Assembly: GCF_040222955.1 (NCBI RefSeq)
Contig: NZ_JAVKCA010000020.1
Coordinates: 62,001-126,000, forward strand
Source of the DNA: Marinoscillum sp040222955
GTDB taxonomy: Bacteria; Bacteroidota; Bacteroidia; Cytophagales; Cyclobacteriaceae
Direction: 5' to 3'
Length of the DNA stretch: 64,000 nucleotides
Every line of letters starts with the position of its first letter. Position 1 is the first letter of the stretch. The notes below the pieces were generated by a model. It was given only the letters and a program-made list of their open reading frames with translations. It was not told the origin of the DNA and searched no databases. The position numbers and the translations under genes are program-made. Positions 53,552 through 61,494 of the stretch are shown in pieces.

Positions 53552-54177
53552 GTAAAATTAGCGTTATCGTAGTTGATGATCATCAGCTTTTCAGAGAAGG
53601 AGTGAGGTCACTCTTTGCTGAGGATGATCTTATTTCTGTAGAAGGAGAAGCAGACTCAGCTGAGAGTATGTATGAGTTTTTCGAAAAAGCGCTTCCCGAA
53701 GTGGTCCTCATGGACATTACCATGCCAGGTGCTGATGGATTGTCTATCATCAGAGAGAGCCGAAAGCGATTTCCGGAGGTGAAGTTCATTGTACTCACCA
53801 TGCACGCAGATGGCCAGTATGTAGTAAAGGCTGTGAGGAGTGGTGCTTTTGGATACTTGCTGAAAAACGCGGACAAAGAGGAACTCAGTGAGGCCATCCG
53901 CACGGTGAGCAAAGGGAAGAAATACTTCAATAGCGAGATCTCTCAACTCATGGTTGGGAATATCTCGTTGGAAGGGGACAATACACAGCGTCTATCAGAG
54001 CGTGAAACACAGGTATTGCAGCTGGTGTCCAATGGCAAGACTACCAAGGAAATAGCCGAGGAGCTTTTTGTAAGTTCCCGTACGGTAGAGACCCACCGGG
54101 TGAATATGATGAAGAAATTGGATGTACAGAATACTGCTGAATTGATCAAAAAGGCGGTAAAATTGAAGCTCATCTAA
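53548..54177 (+). CDS. NarL/LuxR-type response regulator
   Basis: 209 aa. Receiver domain with Asp56 in VVLMDITMPGADG and a C-terminal LuxR-type helix-turn-helix (about 148-205; LSERETQVLQLVSNG, SSRTVETHRVNMMKKL). Cognate of the kinase just upstream (ATGA overlap). Followed by a perfect hairpin and then, 106 bp downstream, by the LKGP-repeat gene, whose upstream region holds a palindrome this protein could recognise. Confidence 0.95.
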   Translation: MSKISVIVVDDHQLFREGVRSLFAEDDLISVEGEADSAESMYEFFEKALPEVVLMDITMPGADGLSIIRESRKRFPEVKFIVLTMHADGQYVVKAVRSGAFGYLLKNADKEELSEAIRTVSKGKKYFNSEISQLMVGNISLEGDNTQRLSERETQVLQLVSNGKTTKEIAEELFVSSRTVETHRVNMMKKLDVQNTAELIKKAVKLKLI

Positions 54178-54180
54178 AAA

Positions 54181-54202
54181 ACATCCGTATAAATACGGAT
54201 GT
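54181..54202 (+). terminator. Terminator/attenuator hairpin after the response-regulator gene
   Basis: ACATCCGTAT at 54181-54190 and ATACGGATGT at 54193-54202 form a perfect 10-bp stem, three bases after the stop codon. The following sequence has T-runs but not immediately, so partial read-through to the next gene is possible. Confidence 0.65.
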
Positions 54203-54244
54203 CATTTTACCATTTTTTCAGGAAGTCCTTAGTGCCTTAGAGGA

Positions 54245-54262
54245 CGTTTATTTGTGTAAACG
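54245..54262. promoter_or_regulatory. Palindrome upstream of the LKGP-repeat gene
   Basis: CGTTTA at 54245-54250 and TAAACG at 54257-54262 form 6-bp arms around TTTGTG, ending 21 bp before the start codon. The overlapping TTTATTTG (54247-54254) resembles a -7 promoter box. A repressor or the neighbouring NarL-type regulator could bind here. Confidence 0.4.
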
Positions 54263-54283
54263 AAACCTAAAAAGAGAGGAACC

Positions 54284-54580
54284 ATGAAAAAACTAGCAGC
54301 ATTGACCGTATTCTGTTTCTTATTTGTCATGAGCACGATGGCTCAGGGTTCCGGAGATTTGAAAGGACCTGAAGCTAAAAACAGAAAGCCATGGCTTGAC
54401 CCTAAGCCAACCAGCACTGTATACCTTGTAAAAGGTGAAAACCTTCAAGGGCCAGCTGCAAAAAACGCCAGACCACTTGAGCGCAAGGGTGGGGAAATGG
54501 TAAAACTTGACTTGACAACAAAAGATAAACTGAAAGGACCGGCTTATAAAAATTACAAGCCGTGGAAAGATCATCAATAG
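54284..54580 (+). CDS. Small secreted protein with three LKGPxxKNxxPW-type repeats
   Basis: 98 aa, not recognised. Signal peptide 1-20 (cleavage MA/QG, usual for this phylum), leaving a basic 78-residue mature peptide. Three copies of one motif: DLKGPEAKNRKPW at 25-37, NLQGPAAKNARPL at 53-65 and KLKGPAYKNYKPW at 82-94, spaced 28 and 29 residues. Consensus L-(K/Q)-G-P-x-(A/Y)-K-N-x-(K/R)-P-(W/L). No cysteine in the mature part, no membrane segment. It lies after a two-component pair and before a clear terminator, so it has its own promoter or is a read-through product. Possible structural repeat, secreted peptide or kinase ligand; function unknown. Confidence 0.75.
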   Translation: MKKLAALTVFCFLFVMSTMAQGSGDLKGPEAKNRKPWLDPKPTSTVYLVKGENLQGPAAKNARPLERKGGEMVKLDLTTKDKLKGPAYKNYKPWKDHQ

Positions 54581-54608
54581 GCATGGGTGAGCACACACTT
54601 CATGGAGA

Positions 54609-54637
54609 CCCACACCGATCATCGGTGTGGGTTTTTT
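54609..54637 (+). terminator. Strong terminator after the LKGP-repeat gene
   Basis: CCCACACCGAT at 54609-54619 pairs with ATCGGTGTGGG at 54621-54631, followed by TTTTTT. A textbook intrinsic terminator 28 bases after the stop. Confidence 0.92.
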
Positions 54638-54784
54638 ATTTTTAAAGGAGTTTGATTGTGGGTATCACTCTGTATTTCTGGAGGGTAAGTCCATAAGATT
54701 ATATTTTTAACAATCGCATTAATACACTCGTAATTCGGAAGATTATTGGGCGCTTAGGAGGGCAGAGCATCCAAGGCAAGTGTG

Positions 54785-54846
54785 AATCATTTTGACTTGG
54801 AGATTTCCAAAAAAAAAGACGTCAACACTTATAAGTCAAAATGATT
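54785..54846. repeat. 14-bp perfect inverted repeat in the left end of the element
   Basis: AATCATTTTGACTT at 54785-54798 and AAGTCAAAATGATT at 54833-54846 are exact reverse complements with a 34-nt loop containing an A9 run. Confidence 0.8.
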
Positions 54847-54871
54847 TTTTGCGTTGGTGCCCTTTCTTTTG

Positions 54872-54905
54872 CTTCGTTTTCTTTGGGCAAGCAAAGAAAA
54901 TGAAG
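54872..54905. repeat. 14-bp hairpin of the CTTTCTTTTGC...GCAAAGAAA type
   Basis: CTTCGTTTTCTTTG (54872-54885) pairs with CAAAGAAAATGAAG (54892-54905) through a 6-nt loop with one G-U pair. Similar hairpins recur in many Bacteroidota intergenic regions, from memory. Confidence 0.7.
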
Positions 54906-55051
54906 GGTTAGCGGCTCAGCCGTTAGGCTGAACTGTATGGTGATCAGATCACAAGTTCCAACATCCAACTTCAATGCAATTCCCCCACAGGTTTTCGGAT
55001 TGATCCCTTTTTAATTTCAGTGAAACATCAACTCATCTTTCCCCCAATTTT

Positions 55052-55075
55052 ACAGATTGATCCGTACCAATCTGT
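55052..55075. repeat. 8-bp inverted repeat in the gene-free stretch
   Basis: ACAGATTG at 55052-55059 and CAATCTGT at 55068-55075. The rest of 54638-55267 apart from the listed repeats shows no gene. Confidence 0.6.
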
Positions 55076-55267
55076 CCGGTCGTCATTTTTCACTCAACCT
55101 ACTTAGGTCTTGATAGAAATTTTTCGAGTCAAAATCATTCACACTTGTCCAGTCCGGGCAAGACAGTTATGCCTTGCTGGCACCAGTGTTCTGTGCTATT
55201 CTGAATTTTGTGTATCCTAAGATAAAAATGCACTTTTTACAGCTTACAGGACTATGACAGGAACTTC

Positions 55268-57859
55268 TTATTCGTCCCTCAGAGCGTCGGCAGGGTTTCT
55301 TAATGCTGCCCGGATGGCATGATGGCCAATGGTCAGGAGCGTGAGCAAGAATCCACTTATGCCCGCCAATAAGAAAAGTGACACATCAAGATCAATTCTA
55401 AATGCAAACTGATCAAGCCAGTCTTGCATCACAAAATAGGCCAGCGGTGAAGCCATTACGAAAGCGATGATTATAAGCACTAAAAACTCTTGGCCAATAA
55501 GGGAAAGAATGCTTCCCATTGATGCCCCCATCACTTTTCTGATGCCTATTTCTTTAGTTTTGATCTCTGTATTGAATGAAACCAGACTCAGTAACCCCAG
55601 ACAGGAAATGACAATGGCCACAATCGTAAAATAAAGGGTAAGTTGGCTGACCAGAAGTTCACTTTTATAGCGGTCGTTGTAGGCTTTGTCCATAAATGTA
55701 AAGTCAAAGGTTCTATCTGGCTGAAACTCCTTGTGAAGGGTTTCCATTGAGGCGATTGCTTCCTGCGTCATATTGGGTTTGGTCTTAATCAACATCAGGG
55801 AGGGCTGTGGGTCCATGCGAATGATCAGAGGCTTATATGGAGCATGCAGGGACTGAATATGGAAGTTTTTCGTCACCCCGATGATCTTTCCTTTTTGCCC
55901 CCAAAACTCCAGATCCTTTCCTATCGGATCATCAAAACCCATGATGCTTGCGGAGACTTCATTGATGATATAATTATTGGAGTCACTGGCAATGCTGCGG
56001 TCAAAGTTCCGACCCTCCTTTAGCTGGATGGACATGAGCGGGATGAAGTCGGAATTGACCGCCAGTATGCTGAAGTAAACCTCAGTCTTCTCATCTCTTC
56101 CCACCCAGTAAGGATCAGACGTGGAACTTCCAATATTGGTAGGATCACCATCTGAGGCCGCAACACCTAGTATGCCGGGCATTTTTAGAAGTTTCTCCCT
56201 GTAGATCTCAAATGTTTGTGGGGTGAGATCACCAAAGCCCATTTTGACGACATTCTCCCGATCCAGGCCCAGGTTTTTGCTGAAAACATATTGGAGTTGT
56301 TTATAGATGGTAATTGACCCAAAAATCATGACTATCGTAATGACGAATTGGAAGACTACCAGACCTTTTCTGAATAGCGCATTGGATCGATCTGCACGCA
56401 TAATTCCCTTGAGGGAGAGAATGGGATGTAGTGAAGCCATATAAAAGGCTGGATACAAACCTGAAATAATTCCAATGGAAAGAATTAGTCCCAGTGAACC
56501 CAGGATGAACTGGGGCGTAAAGAAGTCGGAATCTATTTCCTTACCCGCCAGCACATTGAAGTAGGGCAGCAGGGTCATGGTAAAGAATGCCGAAAGGATA
56601 AAGGCCAATAGCGTCATGAGTATTGCTTCAGTAAGGAACTGAGCCCGCAGGGAAGATTTGACCGCTCCCATAACCTTTCTGATGCCTGTTTCCTTGGAGC
56701 GTTTGGCGGACTTGGCTGTGGTGAGGTTCATGAAGTTTACACCTGCTAAAATCAGGATTAGAATGGCGGAAATACTTAGCAGTCTTACATAATCTATTCG
56801 GCCCCCTGAGAGCTGGCCCTGCTCATACTTATTGTGAAGATACAGACTTGAAAAGGGTTGTAAAATAAGCGGAGCGGTTTCTTGCTGGTCTGGTCGGTTT
56901 TCGGAAATGGCATTCCGAATGTTGTCATTGGCAGAGGCCGTAGAATACTCTGGAGCTAGCTTCACATACATGTTATGATTATAGTTGCCCCAATGTTTCT
57001 GTGAGGGGTTTATGAGCACATAGTAATCGAAGGGAATAGTGAAGTCAAACTTGAGGGTAGAATGTTTTGGAATGTTTTCGAAAATTCCCGAAAGGGTAAA
57101 AGTGCGGCTATTCTTATCGGTGATGCTTTGTCCTATCAGGTTTTTTGAACGCCAGTCATCCCCGAAATAGCGGGTAGCAGCGCTCTCACTAATGACAATC
57201 GACTCTGGCTGCTTATACAGCAGCTGATGATCCCCCTGAATAAAGGGGATGGAGAAAATTTCAAAAAGTTCAGGTGAGCCGTAGTGACCAGAGAGGGTTA
57301 CATGGTCGGGATCTTTTTTGAGAATGAGCGTGGCTCCCCAGTTGGTGATGGCCGCTTTTTCTATGGCCGGATATTTATCCTGCAACACTTCTCTCAGTGG
57401 CTGAGGGGTAGTTCTCCAGGTATGTATGGTGCCAGATGACTCAATCTGATTTACCAGCACATAGTGAATTCCATCCACCCCGGCAGGCCATTGGTTGTAC
57501 TTTAGTTCGTCGTTTACCCAAAGATAAATGAACAGGCTGCAGGTGATTCCTAAGGCCAACCCGAATACATTGGTGAAGGTATAGGCCTTTTCTTTTTTGA
57601 AGACCCGAAAGGCGACTTTGATGTAGTTGGAGAGGATTTGAGTGTTCACGGTAAGTTTGGTTGATTTGAAGCTTGAGGGACGAAAAAACCGAATGACATC
57701 CAGGGTGAATTTTTGCCTGGCAGTGCGGCGTCCTTTGGTGGATAGGTTATTATGATATTGCTCATAGAGATCCCCCTGGATCTCATCCAGCAGATCTTCA
57801 TGACAATACCACTTCAGAAAGCGGTCGGCCAGTTTAGGTGGTGGGGTGGGGTTGTTCAT
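55268..57859 (-). CDS. FtsX-type ABC transporter permease with N-terminal prefix domain
   Basis: 863 aa. About 5-90 is a permease-prefix domain (RFLKWYCHEDLLDEIQGDLYEQYH). Then a membrane helix at about 88-112, a MacB-like periplasmic domain, three helices and first FtsX block (about 365-500; SAKRSKETGIRKVMGAVKSSL), a second periplasmic domain, and a second FtsX block (about 745-855; KTKEIGIRKVMGASMGSIL). Mechanotransmission-type exporter or regulator of membrane enzymes. Lacks an ATPase domain and no ATPase gene is adjacent. Overlaps padR by four bases, which is the usual partner. Confidence 0.88.
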   Translation of the reverse strand: MNNPTPPPKLADRFLKWYCHEDLLDEIQGDLYEQYHNNLSTKGRRTARQKFTLDVIRFFRPSSFKSTKLTVNTQILSNYIKVAFRVFKKEKAYTFTNVFGLALGITCSLFIYLWVNDELKYNQWPAGVDGIHYVLVNQIESSGTIHTWRTTPQPLREVLQDKYPAIEKAAITNWGATLILKKDPDHVTLSGHYGSPELFEIFSIPFIQGDHQLLYKQPESIVISESAATRYFGDDWRSKNLIGQSITDKNSRTFTLSGIFENIPKHSTLKFDFTIPFDYYVLINPSQKHWGNYNHNMYVKLAPEYSTASANDNIRNAISENRPDQQETAPLILQPFSSLYLHNKYEQGQLSGGRIDYVRLLSISAILILILAGVNFMNLTTAKSAKRSKETGIRKVMGAVKSSLRAQFLTEAILMTLLAFILSAFFTMTLLPYFNVLAGKEIDSDFFTPQFILGSLGLILSIGIISGLYPAFYMASLHPILSLKGIMRADRSNALFRKGLVVFQFVITIVMIFGSITIYKQLQYVFSKNLGLDRENVVKMGFGDLTPQTFEIYREKLLKMPGILGVAASDGDPTNIGSSTSDPYWVGRDEKTEVYFSILAVNSDFIPLMSIQLKEGRNFDRSIASDSNNYIINEVSASIMGFDDPIGKDLEFWGQKGKIIGVTKNFHIQSLHAPYKPLIIRMDPQPSLMLIKTKPNMTQEAIASMETLHKEFQPDRTFDFTFMDKAYNDRYKSELLVSQLTLYFTIVAIVISCLGLLSLVSFNTEIKTKEIGIRKVMGASMGSILSLIGQEFLVLIIIAFVMASPLAYFVMQDWLDQFAFRIDLDVSLFLLAGISGFLLTLLTIGHHAIRAALRNPADALRDE

Positions 57860-58182
57860 ATGGTTTTAAATTGAGGGGCCATCTCCCATAGATCATCCCT
57901 GGTGGCCTTCAGATCCGCAAGGATTTTATAGCCTGCCTTGGTGATTTCAAAAATTCGTTTCTTGCGACCGCCACGTTCCGTGGTGGCGCCACCCATTTTA
58001 GAAGTCACCAATCCTTTCTGTTCCAACCGCTTCAGCACAGTATGAATGGCTGGAATGGAGATGGTTTTTCCGGTTCGACTTTGGTACTCTTCTACCACAG
58101 AGACTCCATACACATCCTCCTGCATCACCAATACAATCAAGAGAATGGTTTCTTCAAGGCTACCAATGCTGGTCTCATTCAT
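57856..58182 (-). CDS. PadR family transcriptional regulator
   Basis: 108-aa winged-helix protein. Residues about 8-85 are the DNA-binding domain (IHTVLKRLEQKGLVTSK, RGGRKKRIFEIT), with a short C-terminal dimerisation helix. ATGA overlap with the permease gene implies one operon and control of that permease. PadR proteins are usually autorepressed; the TATTTAATTAA-rich upstream region and TTTATTTG at 58213-58220 (minus strand) are the likely promoter. Confidence 0.92.
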   Translation of the reverse strand: MNETSIGSLEETILLIVLVMQEDVYGVSVVEEYQSRTGKTISIPAIHTVLKRLEQKGLVTSKMGGATTERGGRKKRIFEITKAGYKILADLKATRDDLWEMAPQFKTI

Positions 58183-58332
58183 TATACAGATATTTAATTA
58201 ACTATTGTAGATCAAATAAACGTGATTCAATAAATAGGTTACAATTTGGGGCAAAAATTTTCACTTTTGTACACTAATGGCTGTCAGATTGGTTTCCTTC
58301 TAAGTTTTTGAAACGTAACTTTATCTAAAAAA

Positions 58333-59202
58333 ATGTCGAACGCCGATTTGATTATTGAGGAAAGGAGCCGCGATATCGGTGATTTTCTGGTGGGGAGATT
58401 ACTTCCATTTCGGAAAAAGCGGATGGTGGGTCCCTTTATCTTTATTGACCATATGGGGCCGAGCCAGATTGGACCGGGACATTACATGGATATAGATCAG
58501 CACCCCCATGCAGGACTTTCCACGCTCACCTTCCTGCTGGAAGGAGAGATTATGCATGCAGATAGCATAGGGAGTCAGCAGCGCATCCTTCCCGGGTCTG
58601 TCAACTGGATGGTGGGAGGCAAGGGCGTCACCCATACTGAACGTACACCCATGGATCTTCGCGATGGTAAGTCCCATATGCTCCACGGTTACCAGATATG
58701 GGTGGCCTTGCCAAAAGAATTAGAAGACATGGAGCCGGAGTTTCACCACCTGGACAAAGCAGACCTGCCAAAGTGGAAGGATGGCAGTACTCAGTTTACC
58801 CTGGTGGCAGGGACGGGCTATGGGCGAAAGTCTCCTTTGCCGGTTCATTCGGACCTTTTCATGGTAGAAGTGGTGGCAAAGGAGCCCTACCAACTGGAAA
58901 TAGGAAATCAGCTGCAGGGTGAAATTGGCATCTGTGTTGTAGAAGGCGCTGTTCAGGCTTGTGAGCATAAGATCGAACGCGGGCATATGTTGGTGTCCAA
59001 AACCGATGGTGCGTGTTCACTGACCATGGAGGCAGGTACTCACATTTTCCTTTTTGGAGGGGCACCGTTTCCTGAGGAGCGTTATATCTACTGGAACTGG
59101 GTGTCTTCCAGCAAAGAGAAACTGGAGCAGTTCAAAGCTGACTGGAAGAACAAAAAATACCCGACAGTACCAGGTGATGATACCTACATCCCTATGCCTT
59201 AA
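58333..59202 (+). CDS. Pirin family protein (second copy)
   Basis: 289 aa, full-length pirin. Metal ligands His57 and His59 in DQHPHAGLS, His101 and Glu103 in VTHTERTP. It is a different subfamily from the copy at 6034 (longer, FIDHMGPSQIGPG motif). Expected cupin dioxygenase or redox-sensing regulator. Divergent from padR, convergent with the EamA gene, whose end it overlaps by 11 bases. Confidence 0.94.
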   Translation: MSNADLIIEERSRDIGDFLVGRLLPFRKKRMVGPFIFIDHMGPSQIGPGHYMDIDQHPHAGLSTLTFLLEGEIMHADSIGSQQRILPGSVNWMVGGKGVTHTERTPMDLRDGKSHMLHGYQIWVALPKELEDMEPEFHHLDKADLPKWKDGSTQFTLVAGTGYGRKSPLPVHSDLFMVEVVAKEPYQLEIGNQLQGEIGICVVEGAVQACEHKIERGHMLVSKTDGACSLTMEAGTHIFLFGGAPFPEERYIYWNWVSSSKEKLEQFKADWKNKKYPTVPGDDTYIPMP

Positions 59203-60136
59203 CTTTTGCAGTAGGTTTGACTTTTCCTCTATTCAGATTGATGAGTACAGCACTCACCAAAATGATCAGCATGCCTGCCATCTGTGGGGAGGTAATCACT
59301 TCACCAGCCAATAGCCAGCCCAGGAACACGGCCACCACGGGGTTAATGTAAGCATAGGTGCCTACAACGGCAGAGGGCATTTCGTTGAGCAGCCAGGTGT
59401 AGGCGATATACGCCATAATGGAGCCTGCTACAGACAGGTAGAGCACCGCGCTCCAGGCCGTCAGGTCTGTTTGCGACCAGGTGAAGGTAGTGAGCTCCTG
59501 CATCGACAGACTGATCAGCAGGCAGATCACTGCACCACAGAGCAGTTGCCAGCCCAGGTTCTGATACAGTGTGCCGGGAGCTGGTCTGGATCGGTGATAC
59601 AAGGTGCCTACCACCCAGCACATTCCTCCAAACAATACCGCTATGGAAGCGATCAACTGAAGATGAATCTGAGCATCCGGTAAAGGTTCACTGAGCTTGT
59701 CCCTGAATAAAACCATGATGCCAGCAAACCCTAATGCCACTCCTAACAGGATGTAGGGGTTAGAAAAGTAGAGTTTCCAATGTTTTTTGTCCATCACGAC
59801 AAACCAGATAGGGAGCGTAGCTACCAATACCGAGGCGTACCCTGAAGCAATGTGTTGCTCTGACCAGATGAGAAGACCCTGTCCTCCGGCCAGCACCACC
59901 AGTCCTATGAAAGCATTTTTTACCAGAGATGATTTTTTGGGAAGTCCCTCTCCTTTAAAAAGGCTGTAGCCCACCAACATCAGGCCTGCGATTACAAAAC
60001 GAATAGAAGCCATCAGAAAGGGAGGAAATCCTTCCAGCCCAATGACAATCGCCAGATAAGTGGTGCCCCAGATAATATAGATGCATAAAAATGCCAGAAT
60101 AATGAGGAAGCGATAGGAGAGTGCTTTTTGAGCCAT
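59192..60136 (-). CDS. EamA family (DMT) transporter
   Basis: 314 aa, ten predicted membrane helices in two EamA repeats (FLCIYIIWGTTYLAI near the N-terminus; YLSVAGSIMAYIAYTWLL in the second half). Likely exports amino acids or other small metabolites. Four bases after the YgjV-like gene on the same strand, so it belongs to the MarR-GNAT-YgjV-EamA operon. Confidence 0.92.
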   Translation of the reverse strand: MAQKALSYRFLIILAFLCIYIIWGTTYLAIVIGLEGFPPFLMASIRFVIAGLMLVGYSLFKGEGLPKKSSLVKNAFIGLVVLAGGQGLLIWSEQHIASGYASVLVATLPIWFVVMDKKHWKLYFSNPYILLGVALGFAGIMVLFRDKLSEPLPDAQIHLQLIASIAVLFGGMCWVVGTLYHRSRPAPGTLYQNLGWQLLCGAVICLLISLSMQELTTFTWSQTDLTAWSAVLYLSVAGSIMAYIAYTWLLNEMPSAVVGTYAYINPVVAVFLGWLLAGEVITSPQMAGMLIILVSAVLINLNRGKVKPTAKVKA

Positions 60137-60140
60137 GATA

Positions 60141-60368
60141 TTATTGAGTTGCTTTTCTTGTGAGAAACATTCTGGTCAGGTGATAGCCATGAATGAAAAG
60201 AAATATCACACCTGCCACCACGATGGGATTGGCCGAGATCATAAGACCATAGCCTACATAAAAAGCGGCAGAAAGTCCGTGCGCCACACGCAACCAAAGC
60301 ATGTGCTTATTGGCCATGGCAAAGATGCCCAGCCCAAGTGCGATGTAGCCTAGTATTTCAGCTGTCAT
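60141..60368 (-). CDS. YgjV-like small membrane protein
   Basis: 75 aa from the ATG at 60368, which overlaps the GNAT gene stop as ATGA; a longer frame from 60413 is less likely. Three membrane helices (ILGYIALGLGIFAMAN, HGLSAAFYVGYGLMI, VVAGVIFLFIHGYHL). Resembles the E. coli YgjV fold; function unknown. Confidence 0.78.
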   Translation of the reverse strand: MTAEILGYIALGLGIFAMANKHMLWLRVAHGLSAAFYVGYGLMISANPIVVAGVIFLFIHGYHLTRMFLTRKATQ

Positions 60369-60847
60369 AGTATCAGTTCCATTCGGATGTTGCAGCGTGC
60401 GTAGGGTGAACACTCATTGAGCGGTGCTACTTTAAAACCTGAATTGATGTACAAATTCAAAGCAGCCGTGAGCTTAGTGTTAGATTCCAGTACTAGTCGT
60501 TTCATTCCTGCTTTTCTGGCCTCCGCGATGGCATGTTGCATGAGCATTTTGCCAATTTTGAGGCCTTTGTACTTAGGGGTTACGCCCATTTTAGCCAGCT
60601 CAAAAGTATCTGGTGTTTCCACGATAAGAGCTACCGTACCGACAATCTCTCCATCTACCCTGGCGAAAAAAATACGCCCTCCAGGTTGAATGATGTATTC
60701 ATAGGGAGCATCGAGCATCTCTCTGTCATGAGGCTCCACAGTGAAGTAAGTTTCCAGCCATTCATAATTGAGGCGGGCAAAATCAGATGCGTATTGCTCC
60801 TGGAAGTCCAGGAGCTGCACCGACGCGGTATTCGAAAGTGCATTCAT
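60365..60847 (-). CDS. GNAT family N-acetyltransferase
   Basis: 160 aa. Acetyl-CoA-binding motif A is KYKGLKIGKMLMQHAI, with LVLESNTKLTAALNLYINSGF following. Substrate unknown; cotranscription with a MarR regulator and an EamA exporter suggests detoxification of an amine or antibiotic-like compound. ATGA overlap with the marR gene. Confidence 0.92.
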   Translation of the reverse strand: MNALSNTASVQLLDFQEQYASDFARLNYEWLETYFTVEPHDREMLDAPYEYIIQPGGRIFFARVDGEIVGTVALIVETPDTFELAKMGVTPKYKGLKIGKMLMQHAIAEARKAGMKRLVLESNTKLTAALNLYINSGFKVAPLNECSPYARCNIRMELIL

Positions 60848-61329
60848 AGGGTTGGTTTGTTTAGTTCATCTATTGTTCTGTCTTTAAATCCTTTTTCTCC
60901 GAATCGGGCCTCTATGAGCGAAAACATCTCCATAAAATCCGTTCCCTCCAGGGCCTTGATGACCCCACGCTCTCCGGCATTCCAGATTTGCTCCAGGCGG
61001 GGCAGCTGATCATGTGCTTTTTGTGTGAGTGTGAGCAGCCTGCGTCGGTTGTCATCCGTACACTGAGCTGAAGACAGATAGTCTGCCTTCATCATTTTAT
61101 TGGTGAGGGTGATCACTGATGGGTGGGCCAGTTTGATCTTTTCTGCGATTTCCATCACCGACATCTCACCTTCTCTTTTCAGTAACCTGAAAACCACATA
61201 CCAGTTAGGCTCAATATCCACCCCCAGTTCTTTGTACATTTTTCGCCCGTCGTGCATGAGGGCATCACTCAGCCTTTTCAGCCTCATGGTAAACCCTAAA
61301 CACCCTAGTTCCAGTGCAAAATCTTTCAT
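60844..61329 (-). CDS. MarR family transcriptional regulator
   Basis: 161 aa. Winged-helix domain (about 45-110; MSVMEIAEKIKLAHPSVITLTNKMMKADYL, DDNRRRLLTLTQKA wing). First gene of a four-gene operon with GNAT, YgjV-like and EamA genes, and with two matching palindromes just upstream, so autorepression relieved by a small ligand is likely. Confidence 0.92.
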   Translation of the reverse strand: MKDFALELGCLGFTMRLKRLSDALMHDGRKMYKELGVDIEPNWYVVFRLLKREGEMSVMEIAEKIKLAHPSVITLTNKMMKADYLSSAQCTDDNRRRLLTLTQKAHDQLPRLEQIWNAGERGVIKALEGTDFMEMFSLIEARFGEKGFKDRTIDELNKPTL

Positions 61330-61341
61330 TGTCTTAGTTAG

Positions 61342-61386
61342 GTAGTTGTCTACATAAATCTATAAACAAAATATGTAGTTGTCTAC
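61342..61386. promoter_or_regulatory. Two identical MarR-type operators upstream of marR
   Basis: GTAGTTGTCTAC occurs at 61342-61353 and again at 61375-61386, each an inverted repeat GTAG-N4-CTAC. Their start points are 33 bp apart, close to three DNA turns, so two dimers could bind the same face. The second extends to an imperfect 20-bp palindrome. Confidence 0.65.
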
Positions 61387-61494
61387 GTATTAGGGAAAAT
61401 TTTTGTTTCCTTTTTTTCAGAATACCGTGAACATGGTATACCTCTGGGCAATTAGAGGTGATAGCTTTACATTCAAAACCAAATTGATGAGACC

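Larger units (their letters stand above)
54777..55147. mobile_element. Candidate miniature inverted-repeat element (about 371 bp)
   Basis: Left end CAAGTGTGAATCATTTTGACT (54777-54797, 21 bases, one mismatch to the right end) is the inverted counterpart of 55127-55147. No ORF lies inside. The left end also has a private inverted copy of 14 bases at 54833-54846, so one sequence occurs three times within 371 bp. Further inner hairpins are at 54872-54905, 54916-54931 and 55052-55075. A non-autonomous element or REP-like repeat cluster fits; no transposase is nearby, and no clear target duplication was found. Confidence 0.55.
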
